DNA of 64,000 bases from the NCBI RefSeq assembly GCF_900129375.1, contig NZ_FQVN01000004.1:558001-622000 (forward strand), read 5' to 3'. Numbering within the stretch: position 1 is the stretch's first letter; each line of letters starts with the position of its first letter. This DNA is from Streptoalloteichus hindustanus. GTDB lineage: Bacteria; Actinomycetota; Actinomycetes; Mycobacteriales; Pseudonocardiaceae. The translations under genes and the position numbers were made by a program. Of this stretch, positions 37,024 through 44,661 are shown one piece after another. The notes under the pieces are model-generated. The model worked only from the letters and a program-made list of their open reading frames with translations, was not told where the DNA came from and searched no databases.

Positions 37024-38706
37024 ATGCGACGCCTGTCCACCGTCCTGTCCGCGTTCCTCCTCGCCCTGGCCGGTGTGCTCCTGCCCAGCACACCCGCGCT
37101 CGCCGCCGGCGAGACCGCGACCTTCGCCAAGGTCTCCGACTGGGGTTCCAGCTGGGAGGGCAAGTACACGATCACCAACACCGGCACCAGCGCGATCTCC
37201 ACCTGGCGCGTCGAGTTCGACCTGCCGGCCGGCACCACGCTCGGCAGCTACTGGGACGCCCTGCTCACCAAGAACGGCAACCACCACACGTTCGCCAACC
37301 GCGAGTACAACGGCACCATCGCCCCGGGCGCGAGCGTCAGCTTCGGGTTCGTCGCCAGCGGCGCCGGCTCCCCACAGAACTGTCGGGTCAACGGCGCCGA
37401 CTGCGGCGGCGCAACCCCCGGCCTGCCGGCGGCCCCGGCCAACGTCCGCGTCACCGGAGCCACCGCCGACAGCGTCACCATCAGCTGGGACGCCGTCCCC
37501 GGGGCCACCGGCTACCGCGTCTACGAGGGCACCGCGCTCCGCACCACCGTCACCGACACCACGGCCACCTTCACCGACCTGCCCGCCTGCACAAGCCGCA
37601 CCTACACCGTCGCCACGTACAACACGGTCGGAGAATCCGCCCACAGCGTGCCGGTGACCGCGACGACCACCGGCTGCCAGCAGACCGGCCTACCCCGCCA
37701 CGCGCTGATCGGCTACCTGCACGCGAGCTTCGCCAACGGCTCCGGCTACCTGCGCATGGCCGACGTCCCGGCCGCCTGGGACGTCATCAACCTCGCCTTC
37801 GGCGAGCCGACCTCGGTGACCTCCGGCGACATCCGCTTCACGCTGTGCCCGGCCTCGGAGTGCCCGAACGTCGAGTCCGAGGCCGAGTTCATCGCGGCGA
37901 TCCGCGCGAAACAGGCGCAGGGCAAGAAGGTCCTCATCTCGATCGGCGGCGCGAACGGCCAGGTCCAGCTCACGACCACCGCCGCCCGCGACAAGTTCGT
38001 CCAGTCGGTCTCGGCCATCATCGACAAGTACGGCCTCGACGGCCTGGACATCGACTTCGAGGGCCACTCGCTGTACCTCAACGCCGGCGACACCGACTTC
38101 CGCAACCCGACGACGCCGGTGATCGTGAACCTCATCTCCGCGCTGCGCACCCTGAAGTCCCGCTACGGCACCAAGTTCGTGCTCACCATGGCCCCGGAGA
38201 CGTTCTTCGTCCAGGTCGGCCACCAGTTCTACGGCGGCGCGGGCGGCGGCGACAACCGCACCGGCTCCTACCTGCCCGTCATCCACGCGCTGCGCGACGC
38301 GCTCACCGTGCTGCACGTGCAGGACTACAACTCCGGCCCCGTCATGGGCCTGGACAACCAGTACCACAACATGGGCAACGCCGACTTCCACATCGCGATG
38401 ACCGACATGCTCAAGGCCGGCTTCCGCGTCGCCAACACCGGCCACACCTTCCCCGGCCTGCGCGAGGACCAGATCGCCTTCGGCCTGCCGGCCGCCGTCA
38501 GCGCCGGCAACGGCCACACCGCCCCGCCCGCCGTCCACCAGGCCCTGAACTGCCTGGCCCGCAACCAGAACTGCGGAAGCTACACACTGCGCGGCGGAGC
38601 CTCCCCCGCCATCCGCGGCCTCATGACCTGGTCGATCAACTGGGACCGCTACTACAAGTGGGAGTTCCAGAACAGCCACCGCCCGTTCCTCAACGCCCTC
38701 CCGTAA
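37024..38706 (+). CDS. Secreted GH18 chitinase with CBM2 and FnIII domains
   Basis: A 560-aa exported enzyme. Residues 1-28 are a signal peptide ending TPALA; residues about 29-125 form a CBM2-type chitin/cellulose-binding domain with Trp side chains (SDWGSSWEGKYTITNTG) and a Cys pair; about 136-215 a fibronectin III domain (PANVRVTGATADSVTISWDA); about 225-555 a family 18 catalytic barrel. The catalytic signature DGLDIDFE ends in the proton donor Glu346. It hydrolyses chitin, and the GlcNAc released feeds a pathway in which DasR and SIS proteins act. Ribosome binding site GGAGG. A dre-like site lies upstream and a terminator downstream. Confidence 0.93.
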   Translation: MRRLSTVLSAFLLALAGVLLPSTPALAAGETATFAKVSDWGSSWEGKYTITNTGTSAISTWRVEFDLPAGTTLGSYWDALLTKNGNHHTFANREYNGTIAPGASVSFGFVASGAGSPQNCRVNGADCGGATPGLPAAPANVRVTGATADSVTISWDAVPGATGYRVYEGTALRTTVTDTTATFTDLPACTSRTYTVATYNTVGESAHSVPVTATTTGCQQTGLPRHALIGYLHASFANGSGYLRMADVPAAWDVINLAFGEPTSVTSGDIRFTLCPASECPNVESEAEFIAAIRAKQAQGKKVLISIGGANGQVQLTTTAARDKFVQSVSAIIDKYGLDGLDIDFEGHSLYLNAGDTDFRNPTTPVIVNLISALRTLKSRYGTKFVLTMAPETFFVQVGHQFYGGAGGGDNRTGSYLPVIHALRDALTVLHVQDYNSGPVMGLDNQYHNMGNADFHIAMTDMLKAGFRVANTGHTFPGLREDQIAFGLPAAVSAGNGHTAPPAVHQALNCLARNQNCGSYTLRGGASPAIRGLMTWSINWDRYYKWEFQNSHRPFLNALP

Positions 38707-38717
38707 CCGAACATCTA

Positions 38718-38750
38718 CCCTGGCGGTCAGCGAACCGCTGACCGCCAGGG
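38718..38750 (+). terminator. Hairpin after the chitinase gene
   Basis: Perfect 15-bp arms (38718-38732 / 38736-38750) with an AAC loop, 11 bases past the stop. Strong intrinsic terminator. Confidence 0.82.
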
Positions 38751-38779
38751 CGCTTCTGGTGTCCTGACAACCTCCGGAC

Positions 38780-38879
38780 GAGGATGATCTACGGACCCAG
38801 GAACCAGCCCAGACACCCTGTGCGAAAACAAATGGTCAAAACAGGCCCCAACGCGCGATAAAGTGCCAGGTCAGCAAGT
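38780..38879 (+). promoter_or_regulatory. Probable CRISPR leader
   Basis: The 100 bases before the first repeat are A+T-richer than their surroundings (GAAAACAAATGG, then GATAAAGTGCC) and end in CCAGGTCAGCAAGT directly at the first repeat, as I recall for actinobacterial type I-E leaders. This places transcription and new spacer addition on the left side. Confidence 0.55.
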
Positions 38880-39334
38880 GTCGTCCCCGCGCACGCGGGG
38901 GTAGCTCTCGCCCATACCGTGCTTTTCGGGCACGTACGCGGTCGTCCCCGCGCACGCGGGGGTAGCTCTCTCCCTCGGAAATGGGCACGTTGGACAGCGC
39001 GGTCGTCCCCGCGCACGCGGGGGTAGCTCGCGTTGGTTCGCGGCGGGGATCTCGGCTCAGCAGTCGTCCCCGCGCACGCGGGGGTAGCTCGTACTCGTGG
39101 AACGGCGCGCCTAGCTGCCTCATGTCGTCCCCGCGCACGCGGGGGTAGCTCCGTCCTGGGGCACCTGCGACGCATCTGCCCCACGTCGTCCCCGCGCACG
39201 CGGGGGTAGCTCTGGCGGACCAGACCACCCGATCGGACGTCTAGCGTCGTCCCCGCGCACGCGGGGGTAGCTCGTTAAGTGCATGGCACGGTGACGCAGA
39301 GCACACGTCGTCCCCGCGCACGCGGGGGTAGCTC
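38880..39334 (+). CRISPR. Type I-E-like CRISPR array, 8 repeats, 7 spacers
   Basis: Eight identical 28-nt repeats beginning GTCGTCCCCGCGCACGCGG and ending GGGTAGCTC start at 38880, 38941, 39002, 39063, 39124, 39185, 39246 and 39307. Every spacer is exactly 33 nt (61-nt period). The repeat has the CCCCGCG-CA-CGCGGGG stem seen in actinobacterial I-E systems, where Cas6e cuts 3' of the stem to give crRNAs. All eight repeats are identical, so there is no degenerate distal repeat. No cas genes occur within the window on either side, so the array must depend on Cas proteins encoded elsewhere or be inactive. Confidence 0.95.
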
Positions 39335-39627
39335 TGCGGAATTCGGCGAATGAGCAGCAAGCGTTCGGCTCCCGCACCTCGGCGAGCCCGCGCGGGTGAC
39401 CTGCCGGTCATCCCAGGTCCGCGGTGCGGTGATCAGACTCCGCTTGCCCACGACGCACGAAGATTCGCTCGCGTGGGATCGCGCCCCCATCCCGTCGCTT
39501 CCGCTGTGATCACACCACGAATCACTGAGACGGAAACGTCTCCGTCGCCGGGTGAGCGCTGTGGAATCGGCCGCTGTTCCATGCTCGGCCCCGGTCGGGG
39601 ATCTCGAACGCAGCCGGGCCGCCTTGG
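39335..39627. other. Intergenic stretch right of the CRISPR array
   Basis: No gene recognised. A small hairpin GAGACG-GAAA-CGTCTC (39527-39542) lies about 85 bases past the end of the minus-strand operon and may serve as its terminator. Confidence 0.35.
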
Positions 39628-39798
39628 TCAGACTCGCGTGGTTGGCTGCTCGGGCTGCCCGAGCGTCAGGCGCAGCGCCTGGGTTGCGGCCTGTGCCGAG
39701 TCGAGCAGGCTCTGCCGGAACGGTTCCGGCAGTGTCCCGATTCTCAGGCCGGAGGCGTTCATCAGGGTGGTGAGTGCCGCGCGCTGCTCAGCGGTCAC
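39628..39798 (-). CDS. 56-aa protein translationally coupled to the FxLD methyltransferase
   Basis: A 56-aa protein (TAEQRAALTTLMNASGLRIG, then LPEPFRQSLLDSAQAATQAL) predicted to be mostly helical. Its GTG start overlaps the methyltransferase stop codon in a GTGA, the hallmark of translational coupling, and codon bias is coding-like throughout. I do not recognise a family. It has no Cys and only one Asp, so it is a less likely modification substrate than the Cys-rich proteins upstream and may be an accessory factor. Confidence 0.6.
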   Translation of the reverse strand: MTAEQRAALTTLMNASGLRIGTLPEPFRQSLLDSAQAATQALRLTLGQPEQPTTRV

Positions 39799-41087
39799 GC
39801 TGGCGTGTGCGCCGTGGTGGGGTTGTGCGGGGCACCCTGGCCAGTCACGGCGTCCGCCGCCGGTGGCCAGGAGATCGTGACCAGGCCATGCGTCTTGGTC
39901 AGCACGGCCGTGTCCTCGCCGAACTCGGGACGCTGCGAGCCGGTCGGCCAGTAGGCGAAGGCCGGCTCCAGGTGGCGGGCCCGGCGGTCCCACGCCCGGA
40001 TCTGCTCGACCATCGCGGTGGCGGCGGCCTCGCCGTGCGGGCCGTAGGCGCGCGCGCCGAACTCCACCCCGCCGCCCTCGGGAACCGGGCGGACGGCCAG
40101 GTAGGCGAAGGAGTCGCCGCGCACGACACCGAACGGGAACCAGGTCTTGCGTTCGGCGGCCATGTCGGTGCCCTCGTCCACGGCCAGCTTGCAGAAGCCG
40201 GGCAGGAACGCGGCGAACCACAGGTGCAGGTCGGCGAAGGACACGCCGTGCTTGATCGTGACGCCGGACCAGACCTCGGTGCGGTCGGTCGCCAGCACCC
40301 CGTCCAACAGGTTCATCTCGGCCGGCGCGCCGTCGTCGAAGCGCAGCTTGACGTGGTGGCCGTTGCGGTCGGGCAGCAGGAAGACCCGCTCGTCGTGGGC
40401 GCCCCCGCCCTGCATCGGGACGAACCCGGCCACCTCCGCCGACGTGCTCAGCAAGTGGTCGCCCTGCCGGCGGAAGCCGATGACGCGGGTGATCCCGTTC
40501 ATCCGCAACGGAACGACGATCCTGCCGCCCTCGGACAGGTGCTCCAGCCAGGCCGGCGCGAGGTCCCAGGCCCCGACCGTCACCAGGATCGCGTCGAACG
40601 GCTCGTGAAGCCCAGGCAGCGGGTTCCCGGCGTCGGCGAGCACCACCGTGACCCGGCTGCCGTATCCGGTCGCCTCCAGCAGCTCGCGGGCGCGGTCGGT
40701 CACCTCCGGGTCGATGTCCACGCTGACCACCCGGCCACCCTCACCGACGACTTCGGCCAGCAGCGCGGCGTTGTACCCGCCGGAGCCGATCTCCAGCACG
40801 CTCATGCCCGGGCCGAGCTCGGCCTGCTCGATCATCCGGGCCTGGATGTAGGCCGCGCTGGTCGAGGAGATGACCACACCGCCGGGGTCCCGCTTGATCG
40901 GCACCGACTGGTCGAGGGTGTAGGTGGCCTCCAGCGGAGTGCCCTCGGCGACGAACAGGTGCCGGGGCACCGTGCGGAAGGCCCGTTCCACGACGGGCGA
41001 GGTGATCATGCCGTTGGTCAGGAGCTGGTCCACCAGAGCATCGCGGAACTCCGCGGCACTGGCGTCGTCACGACGGAGAGTGTTCAC
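39795..41087 (-). CDS. PIMT-type methyltransferase, FxLD system family
   Basis: A 430-aa SAM-dependent O-methyltransferase related to protein L-isoaspartate methyltransferase (PCMT). RDALVDQLLTNGMITSPVVE and RAFRTVPRHLFV form the PCMT N-terminal pattern; motif I is SVLEIGSGGYNAALLAEVVG (residues about 96-115), followed by RVVSVDIDPEVTDRARELL and ILVTVGAWDLAP. The extended C-terminal half (about 220 aa) is the part characteristic of the 'methyltransferase, FxLD system' family linked with class I lanthipeptide loci. No LanB dehydratase, LanC cyclase or FxLD precursor is visible. GTG start 66 bp after the preceding methyltransferase gene. Confidence 0.85.
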   Translation of the reverse strand: MNTLRRDDASAAEFRDALVDQLLTNGMITSPVVERAFRTVPRHLFVAEGTPLEATYTLDQSVPIKRDPGGVVISSTSAAYIQARMIEQAELGPGMSVLEIGSGGYNAALLAEVVGEGGRVVSVDIDPEVTDRARELLEATGYGSRVTVVLADAGNPLPGLHEPFDAILVTVGAWDLAPAWLEHLSEGGRIVVPLRMNGITRVIGFRRQGDHLLSTSAEVAGFVPMQGGGAHDERVFLLPDRNGHHVKLRFDDGAPAEMNLLDGVLATDRTEVWSGVTIKHGVSFADLHLWFAAFLPGFCKLAVDEGTDMAAERKTWFPFGVVRGDSFAYLAVRPVPEGGGVEFGARAYGPHGEAAATAMVEQIRAWDRRARHLEPAFAYWPTGSQRPEFGEDTAVLTKTHGLVTISWPPAADAVTGQGAPHNPTTAHTPA

Positions 41088-41153
41088 CTGGTTACTCTTT
41101 CAGAAGAGAGGTTCTCGATCGCTTGCCTTGTCCAAGATCAACGAGCTGGCCTC

Positions 41154-42293
41154 CTATGGCAGGAACAGGCGCCAGCCTGGGCGGTCCGCGATGGTGATCT
41201 CGTGGTCGCCGTTGGGCCGGACCTCCAGGTGGAACTTCGCCCATGGGGGTTCGCCGAGGCCGTACCACTGCTCGTAGGCGCGCTCGACCGACTCCCACAG
41301 CGGGGTCGGCCCGCCCTCGGTCACCACGCGCGGCCGCTTCTTGGACAGGTCGACGGCGCACCACGACCCGTCCGACGCGGTGAGGGTGGCGGCCGTGGGA
41401 GTCCTGGTGCCGGGGTCCAGCCGGTAGCCGTAGGTGGTGCCCGGGGGCAGCAGTGGACTGGCCAGCATCCACACCTCGCGGTGGGTGTTCCACGGCTCCG
41501 GTGGCGCGGTGGTCGCGAACTTCCGTTCCTGCTCGGCTCGCTCGACCCGGGCCGGGGCCTGCCCGTCATCGCGGGCGTGGCGCGCGGGCATGAACGACGC
41601 CCAACGCGCGGTGAACGAGCCTTTCAACCGGTTGCCGTGCTTGGTGAGCAGCACGAGGTTGCCGGCGTCGAGTCCGATCTTGAGGTCGGCGAGCAGCCGG
41701 CCGTCCGGGGCGAGCTGGTCGGCCCACGCCTGCGGGATGCGGGGCACCGAACAGGTGGCGATGATCTTGTCGTAGGGGCCGTGCTCGGGCCATCCCCCGA
41801 CCCCGTCCCGGGCGGCCAGGCGGGGCAGGAAGCCGAGTCCGCCGAGCCGTTGGCGGGCGAGCGTGACCAGCTCGGGGTCGACGTCGATCGAGAACACGTT
41901 GTCCTCACCGAGCCGTTGGGACAACAGCCCGGCGTTGTAGCCGGTGCCGGTGCCGATCTCCAACACCCGGTCCCCGTAGTGGAAGCACAGGAGTTCGAGC
42001 ATCCGCACCATCAGGTCCGGCTTGGTGCTGGAGGAGACCGGGTGGCCTCGGCCGTCGATCGCGGTCACCAGCGTGGTGGTCGAGTACACCCGCTGCATCC
42101 CCTCGGGGGTGCTGAGGTCGATCTCCGACCACGACCCGTCGTGGGCTTGGGTGTAGGCGCGCGGCACCAACAGGTGGCGGGGCACGGCGCTGATCGCGGC
42201 GCGCCACGCGGGGTCGGTCAGGTCGCCGGACTCCGCGAGCTGGTCGGCGAGCCGTTTGGCGTGGGCGGTCCAGTCGGTGTTGGTCGTCGTCAT
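41154..42293 (-). CDS. Long PIMT-type O-methyltransferase, RiPP-associated form
   Basis: A 379-aa protein: an N-terminal PCMT catalytic domain (motif I RVLEIGTGTGYNAGLLSQRL, residues about 109-128; DPELVTLARQRL; IIATCSVPRIPQAWADQL) plus a C-terminal extension ending in PLWESVERAYEQWYGLGEPP and GWRLFLP. Repair-type PIMTs are about 210 aa; the extra domain with the PLW...VE-x-AY-x-x-W pattern recalls the methyltransferases attached to graspetide, lanthipeptide and imiditide gene clusters, which methylate a chosen Asp that then closes to an aspartimide. Its ATG overlaps the stop of the upstream Cys-rich protein gene by 4 bp, suggesting that protein as partner or substrate. Confidence 0.85.
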   Translation of the reverse strand: MTTTNTDWTAHAKRLADQLAESGDLTDPAWRAAISAVPRHLLVPRAYTQAHDGSWSEIDLSTPEGMQRVYSTTTLVTAIDGRGHPVSSSTKPDLMVRMLELLCFHYGDRVLEIGTGTGYNAGLLSQRLGEDNVFSIDVDPELVTLARQRLGGLGFLPRLAARDGVGGWPEHGPYDKIIATCSVPRIPQAWADQLAPDGRLLADLKIGLDAGNLVLLTKHGNRLKGSFTARWASFMPARHARDDGQAPARVERAEQERKFATTAPPEPWNTHREVWMLASPLLPPGTTYGYRLDPGTRTPTAATLTASDGSWCAVDLSKKRPRVVTEGGPTPLWESVERAYEQWYGLGEPPWAKFHLEVRPNGDHEITIADRPGWRLFLP

Positions 42294-42598
42294 CGGGACT
42301 CTCCGGGATTCACGGACTCGGGGGCGGTTTGGGCGGTGCCGCGCTCCTGACAGGAGGGACACGTCCAGGGCGGAAGGTTCTTGCCCTGGGCCAGAGTTGC
42401 GGCCGGGCGGTCCTGACAGCTCATGCCGCACACCGCCCGGTAGGTGCCCTGCTCGGGCTGGATCGGGGAGGGCAGCAGGAACCCCTTGTACACGCGGGGA
42501 AGGTGCAGCGTGTCGTGTCCGAGCCCGGGCAACCAGCCGTCGACGGCGTGTTTCAGGTCGCCGGGGCGAACAGCGACAGCGGCGGCAGTGGAAGACAT
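42290..42598 (-). CDS. Cys-rich 102-aa protein, candidate substrate of the adjacent PIMT
   Basis: A 102-aa protein. The C-terminal half carries CGMSC (C-x3-C) and CPSC (C-x2-C) about 27 residues apart, a tetracysteine pattern that could bind zinc; the N-terminal half reads VRPGDLKHAVDGWLPGLGHD and PRVYKGFLLPSP. I do not recognise a named family. The stop codon overlaps the methyltransferase start (ATGA), so the two are co-translated. Aspartates such as those in CQDRP and GLGHD are possible modification sites. ATG at 42598 with CGGAG upstream. Confidence 0.65.
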   Translation of the reverse strand: MSSTAAAVAVRPGDLKHAVDGWLPGLGHDTLHLPRVYKGFLLPSPIQPEQGTYRAVCGMSCQDRPAATLAQGKNLPPWTCPSCQERGTAQTAPESVNPGESR

Positions 42599-42642
42599 GA
42601 GCGATCTCCGAGGGGTGTCGGGAAGGCCGAGCGCGACGCCGA

Positions 42643-42936
42643 TCAGCGGGACTCGGTCTCCGGGCGCAGGAGCTTCCGGCGGCAGGGGTGCTCCGGTGGG
42701 GATGGGAAGGGCAGACCCAGTGCCTCGCGGAGCTTGGCGTCGCAGGTCGCGCACGTGGGCCACAGCCAGGCGTCGTTGTGATCGGCGCAGGTCTCGTCAT
42801 CGATGGTCGGCCCGCACAGCAGGGTGACGGGCCAGTCACCGCGCCGCGCCGGTCCCAGGTAGACGTGGCGCAGGCCCCTGCCGTCGATTTCGGCCGGCTG
42901 CCAGGTGTGGGAGGTGGTGTCGAATCCGTTTCCCAC
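42643..42936 (-). CDS. Cys-rich 97-aa protein, second candidate substrate
   Basis: A 97-aa protein with an Asp- and Cys-rich centre, CGPTIDDETCADHNDAW then PTCATCDAKLREALG, and a last Cys in HPCRRK; these could form a zinc site. The N-terminal half (WQPAEIDGRGLRHVYLGPA) recalls short 'zinc-finger' proteins of actinomycetes. The cluster of Asp residues followed by Thr, Glu or Asn is notable next to Asp-methylating enzymes. GTG at 42936 with an excellent GGGAGGAA site; 44 bp separate it from the 102-aa gene. First gene of the operon. Confidence 0.65.
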   Translation of the reverse strand: MGNGFDTTSHTWQPAEIDGRGLRHVYLGPARRGDWPVTLLCGPTIDDETCADHNDAWLWPTCATCDAKLREALGLPFPSPPEHPCRRKLLRPETESR

Positions 42937-42995
42937 GGTTCCTCCCGTTCGAGGTGCATCCGGCTTTCCGTTGCGGCACAGGGGGTTGCTGGGGT

Positions 42996-43068
42996 GGGCG
43001 TGGCCCTGCCCTCCCCGCCGGGGAGGAGGTGGCGGCGGGGTTGGGAGGGTGCGGGCAGGGCCACGCCC
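42996..43068. terminator. Large stem-loop upstream of the PIMT operon
   Basis: Perfect 16-bp arms GGGCGTGGCCCTGCCC / GGGCAGGGCCACGCCC enclosing a 41-base loop that contains a second small hairpin. It separates the 101-aa gene from the PIMT operon on the same strand, so it may terminate or attenuate transcription. Confidence 0.6.
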
Positions 43069-43156
43069 GTGGTGGCGCGCATCCGGGATTGGTTGCGGCG
43101 GGCGAAGTCGGGGGGCACCCCCGCAGCGCCCCGGGGCACCACCGGTGGAAGCCGGG

Positions 43157-43462
43157 TCAGCGCGGGTTGCGCACTGACCCGGGGTCTGGGGCGGGCGCGG
43201 CGGTGATGCGCCGCAGGCCCGCGATCAGGGCCTCGATGTGGTCCTGGATCTCCAGGACCCGACGGCCGTAGACGTAGGCGATGTCCCGTGTGGACAGTGG
43301 TAACCGCTCACCAGAGGGCCAGACGGCCGCCCTCCTGGTGGGGCGAGCGGAAACGAGCGCCGCCATGACAGTCGTCGTCTCGACCGGTGTCGGGGGTGCG
43401 GGCGCTTCGGAAGTCTCCTCAGCAGACGCGGAGGAGGCTGGCGTGTTCCAACTGGTCGTCAT
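43157..43462 (-). CDS. Hypothetical 101-aa protein
   Basis: A 101-aa protein with a disordered, Ala/Pro/Thr/Glu-rich N-terminal half and a helical second half (STRDIAYVYGRRVLEIQDHI, EALIAGLRRI). No recognised family. The ATG at 43462 follows GGGAGGGGAAC, a very strong ribosome binding site, so it is probably well translated. It is divergent from the XRE regulator, and two palindromic operator-like sites lie between them. Could be a leader or partner for the operon downstream. Confidence 0.55.
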   Translation of the reverse strand: MTTSWNTPASSASAEETSEAPAPPTPVETTTVMAALVSARPTRRAAVWPSGERLPLSTRDIAYVYGRRVLEIQDHIEALIAGLRRITAAPAPDPGSVRNPR

Positions 43463-43687
43463 GTTCCCCTCCCTCGATTGCGGGGCGGACCCGTGGACAC
43501 CAGGTGGGAATGGGGACTCACCCGTGGTGTTGCGGGACTGTTTGGCAAGGCCCCATCGCGTACGTAGCGCGAGGCGATCCGCCGACGAGAGACCACAGGC
43601 ATGGCGCGCTTCCTGGGGTGGTGTTCGGGCGCGCGAGCCGGGCCGCTATGGTTGCCTCAGTTGCCGATCTTGTGCGCTGAGTCACTA

Positions 43688-43701
43688 TCTCACTTGTGAG
43701 A
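43688..43701. promoter_or_regulatory. XRE operator-like palindrome, copy 1
   Basis: TCTCAC-TT-GTGAGA in the 338-bp divergent region between the 101-aa gene and the XRE gene. The second copy 62 bp away has the same arms. No gene was recognised in the remaining bases of this intergenic stretch. Confidence 0.6.
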
Positions 43702-43749
43702 CGACTGTAGATCCGTTGCCACATGGCGACCATGCCCCATTCGAGTGGA

Positions 43750-43763
43750 TCTCACATGTGAGA
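43750..43763. promoter_or_regulatory. XRE operator-like palindrome, copy 2
   Basis: TCTCACATGTGAGA, a perfect 14-bp palindrome, 37 bases before the XRE start codon. Probably an autoregulatory binding site. Confidence 0.65.
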
Positions 43764-43800
43764 CGTGTTCGTACTTCCTCGGAGCTGGAGGCTCTTCCGC

Positions 43801-44661
43801 ATGACCAAGCCTTGGATGCGCATCAGCCCGCCCCTGATCAAGCGCTACATCGCGCTGCAACTCGTCCGGTTCCGCAAGAACCTGGGCGTGAGTCAGGGTG
43901 AGGTGCAGGCGGCCACCGGCGTCACGCGCGCGAACCTCGCGCAACTGGAGACGGCGAAACACCTGCCGAAGCCGGCGATCGTAGAGCGGCTGCTGACGTT
44001 CTACGGCGCACCCGAGAAGATTCGGGATCTCTGTCAGCTGGTCGAGGCCGCGAAGGTCGCCGATCCCTGGGCACACATCGAGAGCAACATCAAGGACTTC
44101 AACCTGTTCGTGGGCTTGGAACAGAGCGCGACCACCATCGAGTCGTTCGACGCCGTAGCTGTGCCGGGGTTGTTTCAGACACCGGCGTACGCACGGGCGG
44201 TCCTGGCCGCTTCCGCTCCCGCGTTGTCCGTGGAGGAGATCGAGGACTTCGTCGCGCAGCGCATGGAGCGACAGGCGGTGTTCAAGCGGGCCGATCCGCC
44301 GAGGGTGTGGTCCATCGTGACGGAGGGCGCGTTGCGCTGCATGGTCGGCGGGACACAGGTCATGGCCGAACAACTTGATCACCTGATCGAGATCGGACGT
44401 CAGCCCGAGGTGCGGATTCAGGTGACTCCAGCGGAGACTGGCGCACACGCAGGGATGCACGGGTCGTTCTCGGTATTCGGGTTCACCACGACTTTGATTG
44501 GCATCGGCTACCTGGAGAGCGTCGTGCGGGCGACGTTCGTCGATGAGCCCGAGGAGGTTGAGCGTCTTGTCGACGTGCTCAACGCCCTGCGCGTTACGAG
44601 CTTGAACCCGGCTGAGTCCATGGTGTTCATTGAGCGGGTACGGAAGGAGGTGACCAGATGA
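43801..44661 (+). CDS. XRE-family regulator with DUF5753 domain
   Basis: A 286-aa protein. An N-terminal helix-turn-helix (RKNLGVSQGEVQAATGVTRA, NLAQLETAKHLPKPAIVERL; residues about 25-62) is followed by a DUF5753 domain (FDAVAVPGLFQTPAYARAVL, QRMERQAVFKRADPPRVWSI, GMHGSFSVFGF). This is the standard actinomycete regulator found with DUF397 partners and resembles WhiJ/BldB-associated sets that influence development and secondary metabolism. The ATG at 43801 has CTGGAGG upstream. Its end overlaps the first DUF397 gene by 4 bp (ATGA). Confidence 0.92.
   Translation: MTKPWMRISPPLIKRYIALQLVRFRKNLGVSQGEVQAATGVTRANLAQLETAKHLPKPAIVERLLTFYGAPEKIRDLCQLVEAAKVADPWAHIESNIKDFNLFVGLEQSATTIESFDAVAVPGLFQTPAYARAVLAASAPALSVEEIEDFVAQRMERQAVFKRADPPRVWSIVTEGALRCMVGGTQVMAEQLDHLIEIGRQPEVRIQVTPAETGAHAGMHGSFSVFGFTTTLIGIGYLESVVRATFVDEPEEVERLVDVLNALRVTSLNPAESMVFIERVRKEVTR

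Noticed and set aside
38760-39400. Possible cas genes near the array
   Set aside because: Both flanks were read and no Cas-like motifs (Cas3 HD/DExH, Cas1, Cas2, Cas6e) were found anywhere in the window.
38789-39490. Minus-strand open frames across the repeat array rich in PPRARGR and PRVRGDD patterns
   Set aside because: They are translations of CRISPR repeats, periodic at 61 bases, and not genes.
39795-43462. Complete class I lanthipeptide cluster
   Set aside because: No LanB dehydratase, LanC cyclase or FxLD-containing precursor; only the methyltransferase is of that family.
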